From Odoribacter sp. Z80 (lineage in GTDB: Bacteria; Bacteroidota; Bacteroidia; Bacteroidales; Marinifilaceae): a stretch of 64,000 nucleotides of DNA. Location: assembly GCF_009935865.1 (NCBI RefSeq), contig NZ_QWEL01000007.1, positions 62,001-126,000 on the forward strand, in the 5' to 3' direction. Shown here one piece after another: positions 48,882 to 57,715 of this stretch. A program made the translations under genes and the position numbers. Under the pieces are notes generated by a model that made no database searches, had not been told where the DNA came from, and worked only from the letters and a program-made list of their open reading frames with translations. Position 1 is the first letter of the stretch. Each line of letters begins with the position of its first letter.

Positions 48882-49454
48882 TTATTTCTTCTTTTTCTTT
48901 TCCACCGACCACCCGAATTTCCCGAGCTTATTCCCCACTCCAAAATATTCTCCATGCACATACACCAAAGGACGGGCTTGTTCCAGTTCAAATTTCCCCG
49001 TTTCCGGATTCAGATATTCATCGTCAGCCTGTACATTCACCACCTCAGCCACAAACATATCATGGGATCCCAAAGGAATAACCTGCCGAACACGGCATTC
49101 GATGCACACCGGAGCTTCCTCCACAATCGGTGCCCGCACACTCAAGGCCTTTCCCGGTGTCAACTGCATCTCCTCAAACTTGTTATAATCCTTACCGGAG
49201 CGCACCCCACACCAATCCGTAGCAAAAGCCAGCTGTTCCGTCGTCAGGTTAATGACAAATTCACCTACCCGCTGGAGGATAGGATAAGAATGGCGTTCGG
49301 GACGCACAGAAATGTAACACATGGGCGGATTAGTACACAACGTACCCGTCCACGACACTGTAAACAAATTGTATTCTTCCGGGGTTTCCCCGCAACTTAC
49401 CAGTACCGCCGGCAAGGGATAAATCATCGTTCCGGGTTTCCAGTTATGTTTCAT
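48882..49454 (-). CDS. Flavin reductase-like FMN-binding protein
   Basis: This 190-residue protein matches the flavin reductase-like domain family (split-barrel FMN-binding). It has NLFTVSWTGTLCTNPPMCYISVRPERHSY near the N-terminus, the FVINLTTEQLAFATDWCGVRSG box and HDMFVAEVVNVQADDEYL. Relatives reduce free flavin or act as small oxidoreductases; the substrate here is unknown. The C-terminus ends in a run of six lysines. It lies 10 bp after the tamB stop on the minus strand. Confidence 0.9.
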   Translation of the reverse strand: MKHNWKPGTMIYPLPAVLVSCGETPEEYNLFTVSWTGTLCTNPPMCYISVRPERHSYPILQRVGEFVINLTTEQLAFATDWCGVRSGKDYNKFEEMQLTPGKALSVRAPIVEEAPVCIECRVRQVIPLGSHDMFVAEVVNVQADDEYLNPETGKFELEQARPLVYVHGEYFGVGNKLGKFGWSVEKKKKK

Positions 49455-49464
49455 ATTAAGAATT

Positions 49465-52400
49465 TTAATTGTTCTTTGTTATATCCTCCGTTACCTTTTT
49501 TTTGCCGGACTTACTTTTCTTTTTCGTCAAAAAACCGAAATACTTGTGCAACAACTCGCGGAAAGTATCAAAAGACTCCTGATAGGAAACACCCACTCCC
49601 TGAATAGTCTCCGTACTGTTATAAAGAATCTTTTCGTCCGTATGAGAGTATGCTTTCATCTTCAAGGTCCCCTGTTTATTCAGTTTCACCTCAACATCAA
49701 AATCTCCCGCTATATTTGTTTTCTTATTTTCTTCTGCCGTTCCTTTATTGCCTCCGACATCCATATTTCCATTGGCAGAAATCGTAATCCGGTCATCCAG
49801 CAACTGAGTGGAAACAGCCAGCTCCAGCTCGTCAGAGGTCATTTCTTTTTCCCGGTCCCCCCTGCGGTAAGCGACTCCGATATCCACGTTATTGCTGAAC
49901 TGCGAAAACCAACGTGACAACTGATTGGACATCATTTCAGTCAAGGTTGTCACACCAGCCACCTGCGCCTGATTCTCATAATCACCCGTATTATCCGTCC
50001 GATAGAAACGGTTTAACACCAACAAAGAAAATACCTGCTTATTCAACTCATCCTGACTCAAAAACAAACTTTGAATATAACTCTTGCTCTGCGTCTCCAG
50101 AGTCGGAAAATCGATGTCAAATTTAACCACCGGATTTTTCAGATTATCACTCAAATTCAGAATACACTCCACAGGCACTTTACGTCCCGTCTCGGTAGCA
50201 ATCCTCTCTTCTCCGGTCTCATCCGCCCCACTTCTCTCCTGAGGCAACAATTCCGTTATGGTTGTCCTTAAATTATAAACGGCATTAATGTCCAGCATAG
50301 CATCGTAAGGAGAACCACTCCAGACAATAGTCCCTCCCGGAGTCAGCACAAACTTCTTATTGACCAGATTACTCAAAGTAAACAGGTAATCTCCCCGCGA
50401 AATCCTGTATTCCCCGAACAGGCTCAGGCTACCTTCCTTATCAAAGGCTATTTTAATATCTCCGTCACCGGTTGTCCGCAAAATATCCCCGACCGTCGGA
50501 TCAAAAATCACCTGGACATTCAAATGGTCATTTACCTCCAGATTAGCATTCAGATTGATATCGGCAAGGGCGTTTCTCACTTGAAACTTATGCTCCTCCG
50601 CACGGTCTGTTGTCGTAAAATGCAGGAAATTATTTGCTTGCTCCGTCATACCCGCAGCAAGGGGCAAATAAAGCTTGGATTCATTTTCGGTACGGGCATT
50701 CACCGTCACATTCATCTGACCGCCGGCATTATTCATTTCAGCCAAGCCACTCAAATACATCTGCCCATAAAACAACTCATTATCCACCATACGGGTATTC
50801 AACACCTGAAATTCATTGAACCGGGCATTCAAGGAATAGCGTTTTTCCCAAATCCGGTACTCTCCCTCCAAAACAGCCCTCTTCCCTCTCCTGTCCCAAA
50901 GACTGAAATCCTTAAGGAACAATTTATTCCGCACCATGAAAATACTGTCATGCACATAAAAATCAGTATTCAGGGCATTCACTTTCAGCCCGACGGAATC
51001 CAGGTAAACAAAACCGGAAAAATCAGGCTTCCTCAAAGGACCGGCAATATCTACATTTCCAGACAAATATCCCCGGGTATCCGAAAAATAATCAGAAACA
51101 TATCTCCCCACACGTTCCAAACCAATCCGGTCCAGTCTTAGATTCACACTTAACGTATCACTGGCCGGCGTATAATATCCCGATATGACCAACGGCACCT
51201 CTGTTCCCACCCTGTTCTCTGCACCGACAATCACGCTCTTGCTTTCCATATCCCAATAGGAACGCCAATGTAAAGAACCCAGCGTATCTCGTTTTATTCC
51301 CCAATTATCTACAGTAAAATCAGAAATAAGCAAACAATCTTTATAATAATCCTGCACCACCAACGAACCTGTTGCCGTACCGAACACATCGGAACGGGAA
51401 TTTAAAGCTATCCGGGACAAATTTCTCAGATTAAAAGATTCAAGGTTAATAAACAACTTATCTTCCGGCCGCTCGGATATTTTTCCTCCGACAAACAAAA
51501 ACTCTTTTCCCCTGCGAACAGAGAAATCCTGAATTTCCACTTCTTTTCCTTTTATCATCACTGAAGACTTGTTCACCCGCCACACACTATCGTCCATCAC
51601 AATAACACCAGGTTCAATCTGTATATCAGCACGATATCCATTTTTCCCTTCCGGAGTGAACAAGACAGAAGCCGACAGTTCCCCACAGTATGTCTTATCA
51701 GTCCAGTTTGACCAGCTCAATCTGTTATCCACCCGGTTATCGGCAAGCCTCAATTCATCACATACGTTATACAACTGATAATCATTTCCGTACCTCACCT
51801 GTTCAGCATGGTAGGTTGCCTTCAAGCGTTCCCTGTTTCCTTTCAGGTTCATAACAGAATTGATTAAATGGATATTCTGATAACGAATGGAATCTGACCA
51901 CAGATTCAGATTCAATTCCTCATCCCCATGCCGGAAACAAGACTCCAGCCGGGTACCGGGGGAAATACTGAACTCCGGACAGAGCACCCGAAGGACCGGA
52001 TTCAGGTTCTTCACATCCACCGTATATTTAAACTCAAACTGCTCTAATCTGTTCTTCCACAAACGTTGCTTTGTATAATATTTCGTATAGGCAGGCAAAT
52101 AAGTTTGTAACAACTGAACAACAAAAGGAATGGGACGTATCATCCGGAACTTTCCTTCCATAGCCAAATCCACGATGTCTGATTTCAAAGTTGTAGTATT
52201 GTAGTCTCCGTAACGGCTGTCTTCCAAGCTGAGATTCTCCAACTGAAACCCACCTGAAGAATTTTCATAATACAAATCCGATAAAGTCAGATTAATAAAC
52301 CGCTTCGCCTGCTGTTGCGCCTGTACAAAATCAAAAGTTACCCCCGCTTTCTCTTGCTCCTCCTTCTTCATTCCAATCCCGAAAGCAGCCAAATCATTCA

Positions 52401-54039
52401 ATGCCAGTTGTCCCCGGCAACTGATAAAATCCAGCGAATCATTATCCTCATACCTCACCACAACACCCCCGTTTACCAACTCGTTTTCCACCGCCGCCAG
52501 CAAATCGACCTTACTATCCTCCCAAGTCATAGCAATATCCGTCCCCTTCACCACTCCCTGATTGACATTCAATCGCTGGAGTTGGGCATTCATCCGGAAA
52601 GAGGGGCCACGGTCCGCCCATGTTCCCGCATAATTCCCGGTCAAGACTCCATTACCTAACCAGGAAAAACCGGTCAATTTCCCGAAATTCACCCGTCTGA
52701 GCTTAAAATCTCCTTTCATACCCACACAATCGGACACACCGCCAGCACAAGGTCCATACATGAAGTTCAAGCTCCCGGCCAAAGCCGGGGTGATACTCTT
52801 GGCCTTCACCATAAAATCAGCCAGAGTGCCATGAAAACTGATTTGTTCAAAATCCAGATAGGGCAAACGACACAAAAAATGAGGAACAGGAATGTTCATA
52901 CCGAACCAAGGTAAATATATCCCAGCCAAATCCTTCGGTCCCAAATGTGCCTTATACAATTCTATATCAAAAAAAGTATTCCACACATCCGGCAATCCCT
53001 GAGATTTAAAACTCCCCTGAAAAATAGTTCTCTCCCCTAACTCAAAATACAAGTCATGTCCCTCAAGCTGATGTATGGTATTTGATACAATCCCGCTACA
53101 CTTCACAGTATTGTCTATCCCCCGGAGAATCTCGTTGAAATAAGCCAGATCCACAAAACTGACAGCAGAAGGTCCCAACTCATAATATTGCTGCATACGG
53201 GTAGTAAAATGCCTCCAGTCATGCTGTTTCGGGACCCACTTAAATTCCAGTTTCATCAAATCCACCTTACTTCGCTCCAATTCAATACGGCAATCCGTAA
53301 TCACTAAATTGTCCCCCCCAATGCTCACCCGCCCATTCAAATCCTGCATCCGCAAACCGGATTTCTCAACAAAACTTAAACCAGAAACAACCAATCCGAC
53401 CTCTCCTTCATCAAAATGAAATCCCGCAAGGTCCGCATTCAACTCCCGGCAATCCACATCAGTCCAATTCACTCCATAATTCACCGGTTTATACTCCTCT
53501 TCCTTGTAAGTGAAATGAGAATTGCGAATACCGACCTTTTTCAACCCGACCAACCATCCCTTTTCCTGTTGTAAATTCTGTTCTTTCCCCTCTATACCGG
53601 TATTTCTTCCCCGTAAAGAATCCAGAAATACCTCTATATTAGTCTTCGAATCCTCCTCTCCCCGGGAAATCCATAAATAAAAACACGCTTTATCCAAAAT
53701 GATTTCACTCACAACAAAACTCCGGTTGACCAGATTAAAAGAATCGGCATGCACCCGTAGATTCTGGCAATAAATTAAAGTGTCGTTCTTAAAATCTCTC
53801 AGCAAAACATCATTTAAAACCAAAGAACGCACCGGACGGAAATCTACACTCCCGATCTGAATCCGAACCCCCGTATTCTCTTCTACCCGCTGAGTAATAT
53901 ATTTTACCAGAGTGGTTTGCACACAGGAAGATTGCAACAAGGCATAACAAATACCCAGTAGCAAAATCACACCAGTAGCAATGAATAATAATATCCGTAG
54001 AATTTTTTTTATACCCGCTCTTATTTTCAGTTTGCTCAC
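49465..54039 (-). CDS. tamB: TamB-type translocation/assembly module protein
   Basis: TamB-family (AsmA-like, DUF490) proteins span the periplasm as long beta-taco bridges that move phospholipids or help barrel-protein assembly at the outer membrane. This 1,524-residue protein has one N-terminal membrane anchor (about 12-32) and a very long repetitive beta-strand body. The C-terminal TamB domain has DPTVGDILRTTGDGDIKI, then FVLTPGGTIVWSG, SRGDYLFTLSN and VNKKFVLTPGG-like segments. The only in-frame start that keeps the anchor is a GTG at 54039, unusual for this window. It is divergent from tsaD, an arrangement I recall from other Bacteroidales. Confidence 0.92.
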   Translation of the reverse strand: MSKLKIRAGIKKILRILLFIATGVILLLGICYALLQSSCVQTTLVKYITQRVEENTGVRIQIGSVDFRPVRSLVLNDVLLRDFKNDTLIYCQNLRVHADSFNLVNRSFVVSEIILDKACFYLWISRGEEDSKTNIEVFLDSLRGRNTGIEGKEQNLQQEKGWLVGLKKVGIRNSHFTYKEEEYKPVNYGVNWTDVDCRELNADLAGFHFDEGEVGLVVSGLSFVEKSGLRMQDLNGRVSIGGDNLVITDCRIELERSKVDLMKLEFKWVPKQHDWRHFTTRMQQYYELGPSAVSFVDLAYFNEILRGIDNTVKCSGIVSNTIHQLEGHDLYFELGERTIFQGSFKSQGLPDVWNTFFDIELYKAHLGPKDLAGIYLPWFGMNIPVPHFLCRLPYLDFEQISFHGTLADFMVKAKSITPALAGSLNFMYGPCAGGVSDCVGMKGDFKLRRVNFGKLTGFSWLGNGVLTGNYAGTWADRGPSFRMNAQLQRLNVNQGVVKGTDIAMTWEDSKVDLLAAVENELVNGGVVVRYEDNDSLDFISCRGQLALNDLAAFGIGMKKEEQEKAGVTFDFVQAQQQAKRFINLTLSDLYYENSSGGFQLENLSLEDSRYGDYNTTTLKSDIVDLAMEGKFRMIRPIPFVVQLLQTYLPAYTKYYTKQRLWKNRLEQFEFKYTVDVKNLNPVLRVLCPEFSISPGTRLESCFRHGDEELNLNLWSDSIRYQNIHLINSVMNLKGNRERLKATYHAEQVRYGNDYQLYNVCDELRLADNRVDNRLSWSNWTDKTYCGELSASVLFTPEGKNGYRADIQIEPGVIVMDDSVWRVNKSSVMIKGKEVEIQDFSVRRGKEFLFVGGKISERPEDKLFINLESFNLRNLSRIALNSRSDVFGTATGSLVVQDYYKDCLLISDFTVDNWGIKRDTLGSLHWRSYWDMESKSVIVGAENRVGTEVPLVISGYYTPASDTLSVNLRLDRIGLERVGRYVSDYFSDTRGYLSGNVDIAGPLRKPDFSGFVYLDSVGLKVNALNTDFYVHDSIFMVRNKLFLKDFSLWDRRGKRAVLEGEYRIWEKRYSLNARFNEFQVLNTRMVDNELFYGQMYLSGLAEMNNAGGQMNVTVNARTENESKLYLPLAAGMTEQANNFLHFTTTDRAEEHKFQVRNALADINLNANLEVNDHLNVQVIFDPTVGDILRTTGDGDIKIAFDKEGSLSLFGEYRISRGDYLFTLSNLVNKKFVLTPGGTIVWSGSPYDAMLDINAVYNLRTTITELLPQERSGADETGEERIATETGRKVPVECILNLSDNLKNPVVKFDIDFPTLETQSKSYIQSLFLSQDELNKQVFSLLVLNRFYRTDNTGDYENQAQVAGVTTLTEMMSNQLSRWFSQFSNNVDIGVAYRRGDREKEMTSDELELAVSTQLLDDRITISANGNMDVGGNKGTAEENKKTNIAGDFDVEVKLNKQGTLKMKAYSHTDEKILYNSTETIQGVGVSYQESFDTFRELLHKYFGFLTKKKSKSGKKKVTEDITKNN

Positions 54040-54112
54040 AAAAATATTAATATTGCATCAGATTTAAAAACGATTGAAGAGGAAAGATTCGAAAGCGGAA
54101 AAAAGACATGCC

Positions 54113-55135
54113 ATGACCGTAATTTTAGGTATTGAATCATCCTGCGATGATACGTCAGCAGCTATTTTAAAAGACGGCGTAATACTGAGCAATATTATTG
54201 CCAGCCAAAAAGTGCACGAAGCCTACGGAGGAGTTGTTCCGGAGTTGGCCTCCAGGGCTCATCAGCAAAACATCATACCCGTAGTATCGGAAGCAATCAA
54301 AAAAGCCGGCATCACCATACAGGACATCCAGGCCGTCGCCTTCACCCGGGGACCAGGTTTACTGGGTTCGTTATTGGTGGGAACTTCATTTGCCAAAGGA
54401 TTTGCCATAGCCAACCGCTTGCCCATGATTGAAGTCAACCACCTGCAAGCCCATATCCTGGCAAACTTCATCAAAGAGCCCGGCGTGGAAAGTCACCACC
54501 CTTCTTTTCCGTTTTTAACCCTACTGGTGTCCGGAGGAAATTCCCAACTCATTGTTGTCCGCAACTACCTGGATATGGAAATGGTCGGACAAACCATAGA
54601 CGATGCAGCAGGTGAGGCTTTTGACAAATGCGCCAAAGTCATGGGGCTTCCCTATCCTGGCGGCCCCATCATTGACCGTCTGGCCCAGACAGGCAATCCG
54701 GAACGTTTCAGTTTCAACAAACCTCAGATTCCAGGTCTGGATTACAGTTTTAGCGGTTTGAAAACCTCTTTTTTATATTTCTTACGGGACGAACTGAAAC
54801 AACATCCTGACTTCATACAAGAAAACCTCAACGACCTTTGTGCCTCATTGCAAAAAACAGTGATTGATATTCTCATGTCCAAACTGAAAAAAGCTGCCAA
54901 ACAAACCGGTATCAAACAAATTGCTATCGGCGGCGGTGTCTCCGCTAACTCAGCCCTGCAAAAGGCAGTGCGCGAAGAAGCAGCACTGGCCGGATGGGAG
55001 GTCTTCATCCCACGCCTGGGATTCTCGTTAGATAATGCCGGAATGGTTGCCACCACCGGCTATTACAAATACCTGGCTGGACAATTCATCAGTCTTGATG
55101 CAGCCCCCTACGCCCGGACTACATTAGCAGGTTAA
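54113..55135 (+). CDS. tsaD: tRNA N6-adenosine threonylcarbamoyltransferase TsaD
   Basis: TsaD transfers the threonylcarbamoyl group from TC-AMP to A37 of ANN-decoding tRNAs with TsaB and TsaE. The 340-residue protein opens with ILGIESSCDDTSAAIL. It has the metal-binding H110 and H114 in VNHLQAH, LLVSGGNSQL, DDAAGEAFDK and GGGVSANSALQ. The ATG at 54113 gives the family start; the frame extends upstream only by a TTG with a hydrophilic, non-family stretch. TsaB and TsaE are not here. It is divergent from tamB. Confidence 0.97.
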   Translation: MTVILGIESSCDDTSAAILKDGVILSNIIASQKVHEAYGGVVPELASRAHQQNIIPVVSEAIKKAGITIQDIQAVAFTRGPGLLGSLLVGTSFAKGFAIANRLPMIEVNHLQAHILANFIKEPGVESHHPSFPFLTLLVSGGNSQLIVVRNYLDMEMVGQTIDDAAGEAFDKCAKVMGLPYPGGPIIDRLAQTGNPERFSFNKPQIPGLDYSFSGLKTSFLYFLRDELKQHPDFIQENLNDLCASLQKTVIDILMSKLKKAAKQTGIKQIAIGGGVSANSALQKAVREEAALAGWEVFIPRLGFSLDNAGMVATTGYYKYLAGQFISLDAAPYARTTLAG

Positions 55136-55165
55136 AAAATCTCCCACCCTTAAACCCTAATAGAT

Positions 55166-56095
55166 ATGAAACTGCTGGTTACCTATAACATACCCCGCGC
55201 CCCCTTCCAGGAACTTCCCTCTGACTGGGAAATCACTTTTCCCGAAGGGGAAGCTTTCAGCAAGGCCGAATTACTTCGGTTATTACCCGACCACGATATT
55301 CTTTTGTCCATCTTTCATGCCCCGGTTGACAAAGAAATCATAAATGCCGGAAAAAAACTAAAACTGATCAGCAACTACGGAGTAGGCTACAATAACATAG
55401 ACATTCAATATGCTCGTGAAAAAGGCATATCCGTCACAAATACCCCCCAGGCAGTCAACACGCCGACAGCCGAATTGACTATGACCCTGTTGCTGAGTGC
55501 AGCCCGTCGGGTAGCTGAGTGCAACCTACGCCTCCGCAAGGAAAAGGAAAGCATGTGGGGAACCATGCAAAACCTCGGATTCGGACTGGAAGGGAAAACA
55601 TTAGGTATCATTGGTATGGGCAATATCGGTAAAAACGTAGCCCGCAAAGCAGAAGCCTTCGGAATGAAAATCATCTATTACAATGACCGGACAGAAGTAC
55701 CTGCCTACCACCGCACAGATTTAAATACCCTCTTAAAAGAATCCGATTTTATCAGTCTTCACACACCTCTGACTCCTCTCACCCACCATCTGATCGGTCC
55801 GGAAGAATTGGCCCTGATGAAAAATACAGTCATTCTGGTCAATACCGCACGTGGTTCAGTAGTTGACGAAAAAGCCTTGGCAGAAGCATTGAAAAACAAA
55901 CAGATAGCCGGGGCAGCTTTAGATGTATTCGAAGATGAGCCCCATATTGCAGAAGCCCTTTACCTGCTGGATAATGTTGTCCTCACTCCCCACATCGGAA
56001 CTGCCACCATAGATGCCCGCATTGCCATGGCCCGGGAAGCCCTTGACAATATCAAGAATTTTCTGAAAGGCACCCCCACCAATATTGTGAACTAA
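55166..56095 (+). CDS. D-2-hydroxyacid dehydrogenase, NAD(P)-dependent
   Basis: The 309-residue enzyme reduces a 2-oxoacid to a D-2-hydroxyacid, or the reverse. It has the substrate-domain SNYGVGYNNIDI, the Rossmann GIIGMGNIGKNVARKAEAFGM and the catalytic Arg in NTARGSVVDEKAL. The family Glu is in DVFEDEPH and the His in TPHIGTAT. It is shorter than phosphoglycerate dehydrogenase and lacks an ACT domain; it could be a glyoxylate/hydroxypyruvate or D-lactate-type enzyme. It follows tsaD by 30 bp and is the last gene before the accessory region. Confidence 0.93.
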   Translation: MKLLVTYNIPRAPFQELPSDWEITFPEGEAFSKAELLRLLPDHDILLSIFHAPVDKEIINAGKKLKLISNYGVGYNNIDIQYAREKGISVTNTPQAVNTPTAELTMTLLLSAARRVAECNLRLRKEKESMWGTMQNLGFGLEGKTLGIIGMGNIGKNVARKAEAFGMKIIYYNDRTEVPAYHRTDLNTLLKESDFISLHTPLTPLTHHLIGPEELALMKNTVILVNTARGSVVDEKALAEALKNKQIAGAALDVFEDEPHIAEALYLLDNVVLTPHIGTATIDARIAMAREALDNIKNFLKGTPTNIVN

Positions 56096-56423
56096 CCCGA
56101 AGCCATCCAACTTCCCCATAACCACAAGTCCGGGAACAGAATACTGTCCCCCTGTAGAGCAAGCTCATCACACACCTGCTGGTTGACTTCCCGGTTTGGC
56201 CCAACCGTCAAAAACCATCTAAATACAGAGAAAAGAGGTAGTCATTTACATAAATGTCTCATTCAGAGAAAAGAAAACGAGATTACCACAGCAACCGGCT
56301 GGCCGGTTTCGATGACGCACAGACCGCGACACTTATCAAAGACAAACTACTCGAACACAGTAGCGAATTCCACTCCGAAGAACATAGCTGCAAGTTTTCG
56401 GTCGAACGGGTAACAGCGCAAAT
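56096..56423. other. Left junction of the accessory island, no gene
   Basis: This stretch links the hydroxyacid dehydrogenase gene to the xus island. It contains the left copy of a long direct repeat (56183-56280) and a small palindrome-rich area near 56300 (CCGGCTGGCCGG). Two short overlapping frames on the plus strand (76 and 70 codons) have no motif and cross the repeat, so I do not call genes. The 70-codon frame could be a decayed fragment. Confidence 0.5.
56183..56280 (+). repeat. Left copy of a diverged direct repeat
   Basis: About 90 bp align with 61946-62050 in the same orientation, by eye about three quarters identical with one 5-bp gap. Shared blocks include AAAAACCA, ACAG-GAAAAGA, GGTAG and the 13-nt CTCATTCAGAGA core with flanking bases. 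The two copies bracket the three xus genes. Confidence 0.6.
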
Positions 56424-56460
56424 ATCACCCTCGGCATCTATGTTAACTGCCAAGGGTGAT
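56424..56460 (-). terminator. Hairpin downstream of the xus operon
   Basis: ATCACCCT at 56424-56431 pairs with AGGGTGAT at 56453-56460, and the inner GGCA/TGCC pairs extend the stem past one C-A mismatch. It begins 18 bp beyond the xusC stop in the direction of transcription. The following minus-strand sequence is only weakly T-rich. Confidence 0.6.
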
Positions 56461-56477
56461 TTATGATTAGCGAATAA

Positions 56478-57644
56478 TTATTTCCTGTTCTTTTTGTTTG
56501 AATACCGTTTCCACCATAGGTAATAACCCGTCAAAGGGAGCGTAGCACCAATAAGCGCGGCAAGGAAATAGAGGATTTTCGTCCAGATGCCGCCCCACGT
56601 ACCCGTGTGGAATGTATAGAACCAGCCGCGAAGGCGTTGCTGGCGGGGCGTGTCTTCATAACGGGTGATTTCGGCGAGACGGCCGTTACGGGGATCGAAC
56701 GTCGCGCGGTCGATGCGTCGCATCGCGGACCGCCGTGTGACCTGAGCTTCGGTTTGTGTCAACACGATGGTTTTGTAGGCGGTATAATGCGCCGTGAGTT
56801 GCTCCAGCACGTCGTCCCATACGGCATGGTCGAACGGGCGCGTTTCGGTTTCGCCGTGCTCACGACCTGCGGTCCGTTCGCCGCTTCTTGCGCGGCTCTG
56901 ACGGTTGCCCGAATCGACTTTCCGCGAGAGATCTTCCTGCGCGGCAACGGTTTGCTGCGTTCCACCGAAAAGCGCATAGGCCGCTGTGCGGTACCAGCCG
57001 AACGACCACGTAAGCCCCGTCAGCGCCATGACCAGCAACAGCAGGGTCGCATAGAATCCCAGCGAGACATGGCAGTCGTGCCAGAAACGGTGGCGACCGT
57101 TGGAGCACGATACTTTCAGCCGGTTGTGCAGTGCCTTGCGGCTGCGAGGAATCCACAGGATCAAACCGCTGACAAGAATCAGCACCAGTCCCAGCGTCGA
57201 GACCCCGACGATGGCTTTCCCAACCGACTTTTCGCCTTTCGACGGCGGCGGGTCGAGCAGCCAGCGGTGAAGTTTCCGCACCGTGCCGAAGAATGCCGGG
57301 CTTTCAACCCAGCCGTTCACATTGCCCGTATAGGGGTCTACGCTCAATTGTTTGCGTCCCGTCTCGCGGAAAGCGGCCATGCAGGGTTCGTCGCTGCGGG
57401 CGGAGAGTTGCAGCGAAACCAGGTGCAGCGAATCGGGCATCTGCTCTCCGATACGGTCCGCGAGCTGCGACGGTTGAAGCGGACGTGCGTCGGCGGGTGC
57501 TGCGACCTGATAAAGCTCCGGATGCAGTGCCCGGGTAATCTCGCCCTCGAAGACGAGCACAGCGCCTGACAGACAGACGACGGTCAGGACGATACCAAGC
57601 GGCAGCGAGAGCCACAGGTGTATTTTTGCGAATATCTTTTTCAT
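56478..57644 (-). CDS. xusC: PepSY-domain inner membrane protein, XusC-like
   Basis: The 388-residue protein has four membrane helices (about 8-30, 160-182, 205-225 and 360-380 by eye) and PepSY/PepSY_TM features: IHLWLSLPLGIVLTVVCLSG at the start, RKLHRWLL, and FHTGTWGGIWTK before the last helix. In Bacteroides thetaiotaomicron such a protein is XusC, thought to reduce or move iron at the inner membrane during xenosiderophore use. Assignment rests on architecture and operon order. The start is ATG 57644; an upstream extension is not signal-like. G+C and codon use are much higher than in the neighbouring housekeeping genes. A middle stretch (about 250-275) is Arg/Glu-rich and low-complexity. 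Confidence 0.85.
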   Translation of the reverse strand: MKKIFAKIHLWLSLPLGIVLTVVCLSGAVLVFEGEITRALHPELYQVAAPADARPLQPSQLADRIGEQMPDSLHLVSLQLSARSDEPCMAAFRETGRKQLSVDPYTGNVNGWVESPAFFGTVRKLHRWLLDPPPSKGEKSVGKAIVGVSTLGLVLILVSGLILWIPRSRKALHNRLKVSCSNGRHRFWHDCHVSLGFYATLLLLVMALTGLTWSFGWYRTAAYALFGGTQQTVAAQEDLSRKVDSGNRQSRARSGERTAGREHGETETRPFDHAVWDDVLEQLTAHYTAYKTIVLTQTEAQVTRRSAMRRIDRATFDPRNGRLAEITRYEDTPRQQRLRGWFYTFHTGTWGGIWTKILYFLAALIGATLPLTGYYLWWKRYSNKKNRK

Positions 57645-57673
57645 GATTCGAGTGTTTTGTCCGAACAAGGGAA

Positions 57674-57695
57674 CGGCCCGCGTGATGACGGGCCG
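57674..57695 (-). promoter_or_regulatory. Intercistronic stem-loop between xusB and xusC
   Basis: CGGCCCG at 57674-57680 and CGGGCCG at 57689-57695 form a 7-bp, all-G+C stem with an 8-nt loop in the 71-bp gap. There is no U-tract after it. It may stabilise the upstream xusAB message or lower xusC expression relative to xusB. Confidence 0.5.
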
Positions 57696-57715
57696 CTCTC
57701 CTGCCGGGGTGGTTC

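Noticed and set aside
54074-54112. Longer TsaD start at the TTG at 54074.
   Set aside because: The added residues are hydrophilic and not part of the family; the ATG at 54113 gives the standard ILGIESSCDDT opening.
56183-56466. Two short plus-strand frames at the left island edge as small genes.
   Set aside because: They overlap each other, the direct repeat and the operon hairpin; neither resembles a known protein. A gene fragment remains possible.
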